In this document: piece after piece, positions 1 through 8,172 of the stretch | Position numbering within the stretch: the stretch's first letter is position 1 | How the letters are laid out: the number at the start of each line of letters is the position of its first letter | Assembly: GCA_012519885.1 (NCBI GenBank) | Contig: JAAYPI010000007.1 | Span: 1-54,897 of the forward strand | From: Bacteroidales bacterium | GTDB taxonomy: Bacteria > Bacteroidota > Bacteroidia > Bacteroidales > Paludibacteraceae | DNA: 54,897 bases | Direction: 5' to 3' | The notes under the pieces: model-generated | The model's database searches: none | Seen by the model: only the letters and a program-made list of their open reading frames with translations | Told to the model about the DNA's origin: nothing | Program-made: the position numbers and the translations under genes

Positions 1-2
1 GG

Positions 3-641
3 AATGATTCATTGATACAAGCCATAAATCCTGATGTAACATTACCTACTAAAAAAATTACTCCCGTATTCCGTTCAGATGGTAGTGGAACAACCGCTAT
101 TTTTGCAAATTATTTAAGCAAAGTTAGCCCTACATGGAAAGATACACTGGGTGAAGGTACTGCTCTTAATTTCACTGTAGGAGTAGGTGGAAAAGGCAAT
201 CCAGGAGTTGCGGGAACAGTAGCTGTAACTGATGGAGCAATTGGTTATATTGGTTCGGAATATGCTTTTTCATTGGGCTTATCTATAGCATCTATTCAAA
301 ACTCAAAAGGAGAATTTATACAACCAAATACAGCATCTATTTCAGCTGCTGCACAAGGCGATATACCTGCTGACACGCGCGTTATGATAACAAACTCAGA
401 AGCCACAGGTTCGTATCCTATTAGCGGATTCACTTGGATAGTTGTATATAAAGAACAAGCTTATGCCAATCGTAGTATAGAGAAAGCAGAAGCAACTGTT
501 GAGTTGTTACATTTCTTGTTGAGCGAAAAAGCTCAATCACTTACAGAAACTGTTCATTATGCCCCCCTTTCAGAGGCTGTAATTGCTTTAACAAAAGCAA
601 ATATTAAAAAGATGACCTACCAAGGTAATCCAATAGAATAA
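3..641 (+). CDS. pstS: PstS, phosphate ABC transporter substrate-binding protein (5' end outside window)
   Basis: This is the periplasmic phosphate-binding protein of the high-affinity PstSCAB importer. It captures inorganic phosphate and delivers it to the PstC/PstA channel. The frame is already open at base 3, so the window holds only the C-terminal 212 residues; the signal peptide and first part of the fold lie upstream. The TTG at 12 is not a true start. The anion-binding loop RSDGSGTT is at residues 24-31 of the fragment, as expected for the second PstS segment, and the tail is typical of the family. It ends 20 bp before pstC and clearly belongs to the same operon. Confidence 0.93.
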   Translation, partial: NDSLIQAINPDVTLPTKKITPVFRSDGSGTTAIFANYLSKVSPTWKDTLGEGTALNFTVGVGGKGNPGVAGTVAVTDGAIGYIGSEYAFSLGLSIASIQNSKGEFIQPNTASISAAAQGDIPADTRVMITNSEATGSYPISGFTWIVVYKEQAYANRSIEKAEATVELLHFLLSEKAQSLTETVHYAPLSEAVIALTKANIKKMTYQGNPIE

Positions 642-661
642 TAAACTAACAATACAACGAC

Positions 662-1516
662 ATGTCTGATAAAGCCTTTAAAACGCTTTTATGGTTTGCC
701 GCCTCAATCATTCTGATTATAACTGGAGGTATGCTCTACTCACTTACGAGTGGAGCTATACCCGCCTTTAAACAATTTGGTTTTTTTGAATTTTTATCAT
801 CTTCAGAATGGAATCCAACAGAGGGAAGTGAAAAATATGGTGCCCTTGCATTTATCATCGGCACCATTATTACTTCAATCTTGGGAATTTTATTTTGTTT
901 ACCCTTTTCGTTACCTGTAGCTCTTTTTATTGGTGAATATTTTAAAGGGAAAAAAATTGCGTCACTATTAGGCACTATCGTTGATTTATTAGCAGGTATC
1001 CCTTCCATCGTATATGGACTTTGGGGCTTTTATGCCTTACGTCCTATTATTATGTCGTTAGGTCTTTCCCCTCAAGGATTTGGAATTTTAACAGCTTCGC
1101 CCGTATTGGGGATTATGATTATACCCTATGCAGCATCATTAAGTGCTGAATTTATTAGAATGGTTCCAAATGATTTGAAAGAAGGAGCTTATAGTATGGG
1201 TGCTACGCGTGCAGAAGTAATCCAACATATTATTTTGCCAATTTCTGGTTCAGGTATCTTCTCTTCCTATATTTTGGCACTTGGAAGAGCCTTGGGAGAA
1301 ACCATGGCTGTTACAATGCTTATTGGCAATGCCAACGGTATACCTAACTCTATTTTTGACACTGGAAATACCATGGCAAGTATTATTGCTAATCAATTTG
1401 GAGAAGCTTACGGACTAAAATTATCTTCACTAATTGCAGTTGGTTTGTTACTTTTTCTTATTACAGCCATAATCAATTTTATTGGTAAACTGATTATTAA
1501 ACGCAACAACTTATGA
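662..1516 (+). CDS. pstC: PstC, phosphate ABC transporter permease
   Basis: One of the two inner-membrane permeases that form the phosphate channel of PstSCAB. The 284 residues contain about six hydrophobic segments. The cytoplasmic EAA-type loop that docks onto the ATPase is visible around residues 175-195 (EGAYSMGATRAEVIQ). A conserved GRALGETMAV stretch follows, characteristic of PstC/PstA permeases. The last codons overlap the pstA start in an ATGA arrangement, indicating translational coupling. The length is normal for a short PstC. Identification is secure from these motifs and the pstSCAB order. Confidence 0.95.
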   Translation: MSDKAFKTLLWFAASIILIITGGMLYSLTSGAIPAFKQFGFFEFLSSSEWNPTEGSEKYGALAFIIGTIITSILGILFCLPFSLPVALFIGEYFKGKKIASLLGTIVDLLAGIPSIVYGLWGFYALRPIIMSLGLSPQGFGILTASPVLGIMIIPYAASLSAEFIRMVPNDLKEGAYSMGATRAEVIQHIILPISGSGIFSSYILALGRALGETMAVTMLIGNANGIPNSIFDTGNTMASIIANQFGEAYGLKLSSLIAVGLLLFLITAIINFIGKLIIKRNNL

Positions 1517-2379
1517 ACACGTTTACGTATAGAAAAATCAAAAATGCATCTTTATATGTGCTCGTTTGCTTGTTTGCAGGACTTACGGCTGTGCCCTTAT
1601 TTGCCATTCTTGGTCAAGTACTGATAAAAGGCTGGCGACAACTAATAGTAAGTGATTTTTTTGTAAAATCAACTCCTACCACATTAGATGCATTAATAGC
1701 ATTGCGTTCGGGCGAAATAATACCTGGAGGGATTGCAAATGGTATTGTGGGAACCATTTTGATGGTACTAATGGCTACTTTTATTGCTATTCCAATTGGT
1801 ATATTTGCTGGCATTTATCTTGCAGAATACAAAACAAGCAAATATGCCTCTATTATTCGATTCTTAACAGACCTATTACAAGGCGTACCCTCTATTGTTG
1901 TGGGCGTAGTAGCGTTTATTTGGGTAGTAATTCCACTCAAAAGTTATTCTGCTCTTGCAGGCAGTGCCGCTCTTACGGTTATGATGCTACCGTTAATTAT
2001 ACGTTCTACCGAAGAAACCATGAAAATGATACCTAACACAATGAAAGAAGCTGGATTAGCACTAGGGACATCCTACCCAATTGTCATTTTACGAGTGATG
2101 TTACCTTCTGCATTTGGGGGTATATTTACTGGCGTTTTGCTTGCTGTATCACGTGTTATTGGCGAAACAGCCCCTTTAATGCTTACTGCACTTGGAAGCA
2201 CGATGATACAATGGGACGTAACACGACCAAATTCAGCGGTATCTTTACTAATATGGGAATTTTATAACGATCCTAACTTACAAAGCTTAGTATGGAGTGC
2301 TTCGCTATTTTTATTAATTTTTGTATTAACACTCAATATTATCGCCAAACAAATAGCTAAAAAATGGAGAATACAATAA
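1513..2379 (+). CDS. pstA: PstA, phosphate ABC transporter permease
   Basis: Second membrane permease of the phosphate importer, partner of PstC. The 288 residues begin with a hydrophobic segment, and further membrane helices follow a periplasmic loop. The EAA loop (EAGLALGTSYPIVILR) lies near residue 178, followed by SRVIGETAPL, the PstA counterpart of the PstC GETMAV motif. The start codon overlaps the pstC stop by 4 bp, and the 3' end overlaps pstB by 16 bp. The four pst genes are therefore packed into one coupled message. Confidence 0.95.
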   Translation: MNTFTYRKIKNASLYVLVCLFAGLTAVPLFAILGQVLIKGWRQLIVSDFFVKSTPTTLDALIALRSGEIIPGGIANGIVGTILMVLMATFIAIPIGIFAGIYLAEYKTSKYASIIRFLTDLLQGVPSIVVGVVAFIWVVIPLKSYSALAGSAALTVMMLPLIIRSTEETMKMIPNTMKEAGLALGTSYPIVILRVMLPSAFGGIFTGVLLAVSRVIGETAPLMLTALGSTMIQWDVTRPNSAVSLLIWEFYNDPNLQSLVWSASLFLLIFVLTLNIIAKQIAKKWRIQ

Positions 2380-3137
2380 AAGAAAATATATTAACACTCA
2401 AAGACGTTTGTATATCCTATACTCCTGGACAAAATGCAGTGAATATGGTTACAGCTGATATACAAAAAGGGCTTATCACGTCCATTATGGGACCTTCGGG
2501 ATGTGGTAAAAGTACGCTTCTGAGGGCAATCAATCGCATGCACGAACTTTATCCAGGCATTACCATTACTGGAGATATCAAACTAAACAACAAAGATATC
2601 TTAAAAATGAACGCCATAGAAGTGCGACGTATGGCAGGTATGGTGTTTCAACGTCCTAATCCTTTTCCTACATTAAGCATCTATGACAATGTTATAGCAG
2701 GTTATACCCTCAATGGTATTAAAAAAACAAAAGACGAAAAAGATGAAATTGTTGAAAATAGCCTAAAGAATGTTGCATTATGGGATGAAGTAAAAGACGT
2801 GTTACAAAAAAAAGGAACCTTCCTTTCTGGAGGACAACAACAACGATTATGTATTGCTCGTGCTTTGGCTCTAAAACCAGATATATTATTAATGGATGAA
2901 CCAACCTCAGCACTAGACCCCATAGCTACCAATAGAATTGAAGAGTTACTGGTAGAACTAAAAAAAGAGGTTACCATCGTCATTGTTACACACAATATGT
3001 CGCAAGCTGCACGTATTTCTGATTATTCTATGTTCATGTATTTAGGAGATTTAATCGAATACGACACAACAAAAAAAATGTTTACAAACCCACAAGATAA
3101 AAGAACTGAAGAATACTTAACAGGTAAATTTGGTTGA
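2364..3137 (+). CDS. pstB: PstB, phosphate ABC transporter ATPase
   Basis: Cytoplasmic ATPase subunit that drives phosphate import by PstSCA and takes part in phosphate signalling through PhoU. All ABC motifs are present: Walker A GPSGCGKST at residues 43-51, Q-loop near FQRPNPFP (95-102), signature LSGGQQQR at 154-161, and Walker B ILLMDEPTSALDP from 174, followed by the H-loop histidine in VTHNMSQ. FQRPNPFP is diagnostic of PstB within the ABC superfamily. The length of 257 aa is normal. The start lies inside the end of pstA. Confidence 0.97.
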   Translation: MENTIKENILTLKDVCISYTPGQNAVNMVTADIQKGLITSIMGPSGCGKSTLLRAINRMHELYPGITITGDIKLNNKDILKMNAIEVRRMAGMVFQRPNPFPTLSIYDNVIAGYTLNGIKKTKDEKDEIVENSLKNVALWDEVKDVLQKKGTFLSGGQQQRLCIARALALKPDILLMDEPTSALDPIATNRIEELLVELKKEVTIVIVTHNMSQAARISDYSMFMYLGDLIEYDTTKKMFTNPQDKRTEEYLTGKFG

Positions 3138-3157
3138 TAAATTAAATCCATACTACT

Positions 3158-3829
3158 ATGAATACAATACGACAAGAATACTTAAACCGCTTGAACGAAG
3201 AGTTCAAAAACATGTCTGATACGTTAATTGAGCAACTGGAATTGCTATCCCTACAGATAAAAGGAAACAATGATACAAATCTGTTTGAGAAAATCAAAAT
3301 CAACGAAAAATCAATCAATAAAAGTGAAGTAATCATCCGCGAAGAAATTGTAAATACAATCGTTCTTAATTCGCCTAAAGCTAGCGATTTACGCCGTATT
3401 ATTGCCTATTTTGATATGATTGGCGACATGGAACGTGCTGCCGACTTGCTGTATAATACCAGCAAACGAATGACTGAATTGTTTGAAAAAGATTCTCTCT
3501 ACGAACTCTATCAATCAGATGTTACATTTTTGTACGAAAAAGCCAATAACATGATTCAAAATGCTATCTTTGCTTTTTTAAGAGAAGATCAAGATATCGC
3601 CAAAAATGTAATTGCATCAGATGATATCGTAGATAAACTACATGCTGACTTGCAGAAAAAAATGTTGTCGATGACAATTCCTGAAAAATATCCGCATATG
3701 CTAGCAGATTCGCTCAATATCGGACGCATTTCGTACAACATTGAACGCGTAGGCGATAGTGCTACCAATATAGCAGAAGCTGTCATCTTTTTAACAGAAG
3801 GAAAAGACATAAAACACAACCTCTATTAA
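3158..3829 (+). CDS. phoU: PhoU, phosphate signalling regulator
   Basis: Cytoplasmic helical protein that links the Pst transporter to the phosphate-sensing histidine kinase and keeps the Pho response off when phosphate is plentiful. The 223 residues form two similar all-helical halves. Each half carries the acidic, metal-binding type of signature seen in PhoU: DLRRIIAYFDMIGDMERAAD near residue 76 and a second copy ending ISYNIERVGDSATNIAEA near residue 195. It lies 20 bp after pstB and 13 bp before the response regulator, so it is probably co-transcribed with both. Confidence 0.93.
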   Translation: MNTIRQEYLNRLNEEFKNMSDTLIEQLELLSLQIKGNNDTNLFEKIKINEKSINKSEVIIREEIVNTIVLNSPKASDLRRIIAYFDMIGDMERAADLLYNTSKRMTELFEKDSLYELYQSDVTFLYEKANNMIQNAIFAFLREDQDIAKNVIASDDIVDKLHADLQKKMLSMTIPEKYPHMLADSLNIGRISYNIERVGDSATNIAEAVIFLTEGKDIKHNLY

Positions 3830-3842
3830 AAAAAATAACGTC

Positions 3843-4532
3843 ATGAAAAAGATTCTTGTAGTAGACGATGAAATTGATTTATGTGAAATCCTTCGTTTCA
3901 ACCTCGAAAATGAAGGATATGAAGTAGATACAGCTCATTCTGCGGAAGAAGCTTTACAGATTCTTTCTGACCAACACGATTTGATTTTGCTTGATGTAAT
4001 GCTCGAAGGAATGTCGGGCTACCAAATGGCAAATAAATTACGTACAGAATTGAAAAATACAATTCCTATCATTTTTTTAACGGCAAAAAATACCGAAAAT
4101 GATTTGATAACGGGCTTTAGCATTGGTGGAGATGATTATATTACCAAACCATTTTCTCTTAAAGAGGTATTGGTAAGGATGAAAGCCATAGCTCGAAGAG
4201 CTTCCAAAAAAACAACAAGCACCCACCAATCTTCCGTGGTTCAAATAGGAAATTTGGTAATAGATGACGAAACAAAAACAGTTAAAATTCAAGGAGAAAC
4301 AATTTTTCTAACGAAAAAAGAATTTTTAATTTTGTATATGCTTGTACAAACAGCTGGTCGTTTTCATACCCGCGAACAAATACTCAATAATGTGTGGAAT
4401 GATGAATCATTTGTATTAGAAAGAACGGTCGATGTGCATATTGCCCGTTTGAGAAAAAAACTTGGAACTGTTGGTAATCAAATTATCAATCGTGCCGGAT
4501 TTGGATATAGTTTTGAACCCGATAATAACTAA
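3843..4532 (+). CDS. PhoB/OmpR-family response regulator
   Basis: Two-component DNA-binding regulator, probably the PhoB/PhoP equivalent controlling phosphate-starvation genes. The N-terminal receiver domain (about 1-120) shows the acidic pair D8/D9, phosphoacceptor D51 in LILLDVML, T80 and K102 in YITKPFSL. A C-terminal winged-helix domain of the OmpR/PhoB type follows (about 135-229), with TVDVHIARLRKKLG as its recognition-helix region. Its position directly after phoU and 3 bp before the kinase gene supports a Pho role; the exact regulon is inference. Confidence 0.93.
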   Translation: MKKILVVDDEIDLCEILRFNLENEGYEVDTAHSAEEALQILSDQHDLILLDVMLEGMSGYQMANKLRTELKNTIPIIFLTAKNTENDLITGFSIGGDDYITKPFSLKEVLVRMKAIARRASKKTTSTHQSSVVQIGNLVIDDETKTVKIQGETIFLTKKEFLILYMLVQTAGRFHTREQILNNVWNDESFVLERTVDVHIARLRKKLGTVGNQIINRAGFGYSFEPDNN

Positions 4533-4535
4533 GCT

Positions 4536-5933
4536 ATGACGTATAAAAGAAAACTCATTGTGTATTGTTTAATTGCATTCTGTTTGTATGTAATTGTAGA
4601 TATTGGCATTCAACTTAACCGTGAAAAACGTTTTAAAACAGATAGCCTTCGTTCTAATCTTCATGCATATACAGAGGTTGTAGAAAACTACCTAGCATCA
4701 ACCAAAGATACAGCTTCTGTTATAAAATTATTGCCCGAAAATTTACGTGTATCGCTAATTAATCGCGAAGGCGTACTAACGTATGACAACGCATTTGATA
4801 TATCCAAGGCAGAAAACCACGGTAATCGACCTGAGGTATTAGCAGCCAAACTTCGTAACTCAGGCTCAGCCATACGATCATCTGAATCTACCAAAATAGA
4901 CTATCTCTATTATGCTCGTATGCTCGACGATGGATCTGTCATACGAACATCTCTACCCTATACAATCAAATTGGATGATTTTTTACATCGTGATAGTATC
5001 ATCCTATACATCATCATTTTAATGTTTGTAACTACACTCTTTATTCTTATATATTCTACTGATAAGTTTGGTAACGTAATGAGCTCTCTTAAGAAATTCG
5101 TTACTTCAGTAGAAAAAGGTGATATGAACTACAAAAGTATAACATTCCCTGATACGGACTCGGGCGAAATTGGAAATAAAATTATTGGCATATACCAACA
5201 ATTAGAAGAAAGCAAACGAAAAATTGACCGAGAAAAAGAACGTAACCGAGAGTTAAAACAAGAAATGACCAACAACATTGCTCACGAACTAAAAACACCC
5301 GTTAGTAGCATCCGTGGATATCTTGAAATTTTGCTTGGAGACAAACCTGTATCTGAGGACAAACGAAAATATTTTCTTGAACGTTCGTATTACCAAACTC
5401 TTCGCCTTTCTGATTTAATTAACGATGTTGCTTTAATTACAAAAATGGAAGAAGCTGCAACCGTATTTGAAAAAGAAAAAGTAAACGTAAGAGAACTAGC
5501 ACAAGAAGCTATCGAAGAATTGAGTTTTCGTATTAATCCAGAACAAGTTGACATTCAAAACAACTTGGAAAATAACCTTGATATCGTTGGAAACAAAAGC
5601 CTTATTTTTGCCATATTTCGTAATTTACTCGAAAATGCCATCAACTATGCTGGCGAAGAAATTACCATCGGCATCAAGTGTTACAACGAAGACGCTGACT
5701 ACTATTATTTCTTGTTTTATGATACCGGTTGTGGCGTAAAACCTGAATATCTAGAAAAAATATTCGATCGCTTTGTACGTATCGACCAAGGACGGAGTAG
5801 ACGCAATGGCGGTACAGGACTAGGACTATCCATTGTAAAACACGCTGTTATGTTTCATAATGGAACTATCGAAGCCCGAAATAGAAAAACAGGAGGACTA
5901 GAATTTTATTTTACTCTTAAAAAAAGAAAATAA
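4536..5933 (+). CDS. PhoR-like sensor histidine kinase
   Basis: Membrane sensor kinase paired with the preceding regulator. The 465 residues contain a transmembrane helix near 7-25, an extracytoplasmic sensor region of about 125 residues, and a second helix near 153-174. A HAMP-like linker comes next, then the HisKA dimerisation domain with phospho-accepting H250 (IAHELKTPVSSIRG). The ATPase domain shows the N box (NLLENAINYAG), the G1 box (DTGCGV) and the G2 box (GGTGLGLSIV). This is the usual Bacteroidota PhoR layout. It is the last gene of the operon and is followed by a hairpin terminator at 5959-6010. Phosphate as the signal is inferred from context. Confidence 0.92.
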   Translation: MTYKRKLIVYCLIAFCLYVIVDIGIQLNREKRFKTDSLRSNLHAYTEVVENYLASTKDTASVIKLLPENLRVSLINREGVLTYDNAFDISKAENHGNRPEVLAAKLRNSGSAIRSSESTKIDYLYYARMLDDGSVIRTSLPYTIKLDDFLHRDSIILYIIILMFVTTLFILIYSTDKFGNVMSSLKKFVTSVEKGDMNYKSITFPDTDSGEIGNKIIGIYQQLEESKRKIDREKERNRELKQEMTNNIAHELKTPVSSIRGYLEILLGDKPVSEDKRKYFLERSYYQTLRLSDLINDVALITKMEEAATVFEKEKVNVRELAQEAIEELSFRINPEQVDIQNNLENNLDIVGNKSLIFAIFRNLLENAINYAGEEITIGIKCYNEDADYYYFLFYDTGCGVKPEYLEKIFDRFVRIDQGRSRRNGGTGLGLSIVKHAVMFHNGTIEARNRKTGGLEFYFTLKKRK

Positions 5934-5958
5934 ATATTATATCATTCTTATAAAATAG

Positions 5959-6010
5959 AAACGCTCTTTTCTACTGAAAACTATGTAATTCGGTAAAAAA
6001 GAGCGTTTTG
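5959..6010 (+). terminator. Rho-independent terminator of the pst-pho operon
   Basis: Inverted repeat AAACGCTCTTTT (5959-5970) / AAAAGAGCGTTT (5997-6008) with a 26-nt loop, 25 bp after the kinase stop codon. The T-run is short on the plus strand, so efficiency is uncertain. Confidence 0.7.
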
Positions 6011-6055
6011 GTCGTTAATATTTTCTAAAAGTAAAACAGATTACTAAAAAAACTG

Positions 6056-6063
6056 TACTTTTG
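6056..6063 (+). promoter_or_regulatory. Bacteroidota -7 promoter box for the biotin-carrier operon
   Basis: TACTTTTG fits the Bacteroidota sigma-ABfr -7 consensus TAnnTTTG and precedes the carrier gene by 85 bp. No clear TTTG -33 box is seen at the usual 19-21 bp spacing. Transcription would start near 6070. Confidence 0.55.
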
Positions 6064-6148
6064 CATAATAAATTATCTCTTCACAAGATAACCTACTGAG
6101 AATAAAAACATACATACCAATTAAAACATTATTAAAGACAATTTATTC

Positions 6149-6511
6149 ATGAAAAAGTATCTCATTACCGTTAACCAAAAACAATACGAAGTAGAAGTTG
6201 TGGAAGTAAAACAACAAGTACAAACGCAAAAAACAACTTCTGGCATCAAACCTAGTGTAACTGTATCAAAACCTAAAGAAACGGTGGCGGGAGCAAATGG
6301 TCATAAAGTTGCGGCACCCATGCCTAGTAATATAATTAAATTGTTGGTAAACGAAGGAGACGTAGTAAACGAAGGAGATAATCTATTGGTATTTGAAGCC
6401 ATGAAAATGGAAAACAACCTACACTCTCCAGTAAGCGGAAAAATTGCCTCTATCAAAGTAAAAGTTGGCAATTCTGTAGCTGCGGGAGACACATTAATCA
6501 TCATAGAATAA
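6149..6511 (+). CDS. Biotin carboxyl carrier protein of a biotin-dependent (de)carboxylase
   Basis: Small carrier protein that is biotinylated on one lysine and shuttles carboxyl groups between active sites. The 120 residues have a short N-terminal segment, a linker rich in Lys/Thr/Val/Pro (about 22-48), and a C-terminal biotinyl/lipoyl domain (about 50-120). The canonical AMKMEN motif places the biotin on K86. It resembles the gamma-chain carriers of oxaloacetate or methylmalonyl-CoA decarboxylases. It lies 12 bp before the carboxyltransferase, so the two form one operon and probably one enzyme. No biotin carboxylase (AccC) is nearby, which favours a decarboxylase. Confidence 0.9.
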   Translation: MKKYLITVNQKQYEVEVVEVKQQVQTQKTTSGIKPSVTVSKPKETVAGANGHKVAAPMPSNIIKLLVNEGDVVNEGDNLLVFEAMKMENNLHSPVSGKIASIKVKVGNSVAAGDTLIIIE

Positions 6512-6523
6512 GACACTACAACA

Positions 6524-8092
6524 ATGGGAAAAGTTAAAATTACAGAAACAGTATTACGTGATGCACATCAATCGCTGATAGCTACACGTATGCGTACAGA
6601 AGATATGCTCCCCATTCTTGAAAAAATGGATAATATCGGCTACCACTCGCTCGAAGCTTGGGGTGGTGCTACATTCGATTCTTGTATCCGTTTCCTAAAC
6701 GAAGACCCTTGGGATAGGCTACGGAAAATTAAACAAGTTGTAAAAAAGACTCCTTTACAAATGTTACTTAGAGGTCAAAACCTCCTAGGTTACAAACATT
6801 ATGCCGATGATGTAGTGGAATATTTTGTGCAAAAAGCGATTGATAATGGTATGGATATCATCCGCATATTTGATGCACTTAACGACCCTCGCAATATTGA
6901 AACCGCTATTAAAGCATGTATCAAAGAAGGTGGTCATGCACAAGCGTGCGTTTGTTATACCACTAGCCCTGTGCACAATTTAGAACTATTTGCTAAAGAC
7001 GCTAAAACGCTCGAAAACATGGGAGCCCATTCCATCTGTATCAAAGATATGGCTGGCTTGTTGAAACCATACGATGCGTACGAACTCGTAAAAGCAATAA
7101 AAGAAACCGTTAACATTCCTGTTCAATTACATACGCATTACACCAGTGGTGTAGCCTCTATGACCTTGCTAAAAGCGATAGAAGCAGGCGTTGATGTGGT
7201 GGACACAGCCATTTCGCCTATGGCGATGGGTACGTCTCAACCTCCTACCGAACCGCTTGTTGCCTCATTGCAAGGACATGAAAGGGATACTGAGTTAGAT
7301 TTGGTAAAACTGAGCGAAATTGCCGAATATTTCCGTCCGTTGAAAGAAAAATGGCTCGAATCAAACATGTTGGATACCAAAGTAATGGGAGTAGATGTAA
7401 ACGCTCTTATTTATCAAGTACCTGGCGGTATGTTGTCGAACTTAGTTTCGCAACTTAAACAAGCCAACGCTATGGATAAATACGAAGAAGTGCTTCGTGA
7501 AGTACCTCGTGTACGCGAAGATTTCGGCTATCCTCCGCTAGTTACTCCATCGAGCCAAATTGTGGGTACGCAAGCTCTTTTCAACGTATTGATGGGCGAA
7601 CGATACAAAATGGTGCCACAAGAGTCAAAAGGTATTATTAAAGGCGAATATGGTAAAACTCCAGCTCCAATATCAGACGAATTTAGAAAAAAAATTCTAG
7701 GAGATGAAGAAGCCATTACCTGCCGACCAGCTGATTTGATAGCTCCAGAATTGGAAAAAACACGCGAAGCTATTAAAGATTTGATGATACAAGAGGAAGA
7801 TGTACTAACATATGCCTTACTGCCACAAGTAGCAGAAAAATTCTTCCAAATGCGTAAAAATGGTACGCTTGAAGCCGTAAAAGAAGAACAAAAAAAACAA
7901 GCAACTCCTGTTGTCGCATCTTCAAAACCTGCACAAGAGACAGCAGAAAGCAACGATGACGAAGATGAAGTAGCTGCAGTAATGTCTGCCGCCATAGCTA
8001 CTATCGAAAGCGAAAATGGTGGAGGTCAGTTTGCAATAACTTCTGTTCGCCAAGTAAGCCCTTGGGTTATTTCCGCTCGACTAAATAGATAG
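6524..8092 (+). CDS. oadA: Carboxyltransferase subunit of oxaloacetate decarboxylase / pyruvate carboxylase subunit B
   Basis: Catalyses removal or transfer of the C4 carboxyl of oxaloacetate to biotin. The TIM-barrel carboxyltransferase domain starts with ITETVLRDAHQSL (D13 as metal ligand), has the carbamylated-type lysine K174 in IKDMAGLL, and metal histidines H203/H205 in QLHTHYTSG. A helical conserved carboxylase domain follows (about 290-450). The last 48 residues, after a low-complexity acidic linker, read EVAAVMSAAIATIE...SPWVISARLNR. This resembles the soluble C-terminal tail of OadG gamma subunits rather than a biotinyl domain. Biotin is supplied by the separate upstream carrier. 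No membrane OadB gene is adjacent. Oxaloacetate as substrate is from family knowledge. Confidence 0.88.
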   Translation: MGKVKITETVLRDAHQSLIATRMRTEDMLPILEKMDNIGYHSLEAWGGATFDSCIRFLNEDPWDRLRKIKQVVKKTPLQMLLRGQNLLGYKHYADDVVEYFVQKAIDNGMDIIRIFDALNDPRNIETAIKACIKEGGHAQACVCYTTSPVHNLELFAKDAKTLENMGAHSICIKDMAGLLKPYDAYELVKAIKETVNIPVQLHTHYTSGVASMTLLKAIEAGVDVVDTAISPMAMGTSQPPTEPLVASLQGHERDTELDLVKLSEIAEYFRPLKEKWLESNMLDTKVMGVDVNALIYQVPGGMLSNLVSQLKQANAMDKYEEVLREVPRVREDFGYPPLVTPSSQIVGTQALFNVLMGERYKMVPQESKGIIKGEYGKTPAPISDEFRKKILGDEEAITCRPADLIAPELEKTREAIKDLMIQEEDVLTYALLPQVAEKFFQMRKNGTLEAVKEEQKKQATPVVASSKPAQETAESNDDEDEVAAVMSAAIATIESENGGGQFAITSVRQVSPWVISARLNR

Positions 8093-8112
8093 CATTTTAC
8101 ATGACAGATAGT

Positions 8113-8149
8113 AAATAAGGCGTTTCAGAAATTCTGAAACGCCTTATTT
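8113..8149. terminator. Bidirectional terminator between oadA and the EF-G paralogue
   Basis: Near-perfect inverted repeat of 17-18 bp with a 1-nt centre (AATAAGGCGTTTCAGAA at 8114-8130 and its complement at 8132-8148). It is flanked by A and T runs, sits between convergent genes and can serve both. Confidence 0.85.
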
Positions 8150-8172
8150 TTGTTCAAAAACTAAATCATTAT

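Noticed and set aside
7528-7995. 155-codon open frame antisense to the oadA 3' region
   Set aside because: It lies entirely opposite a strongly supported gene, has a low-complexity Ser/Ala composition and resembles no protein; it is a by-product of codon use in oadA.
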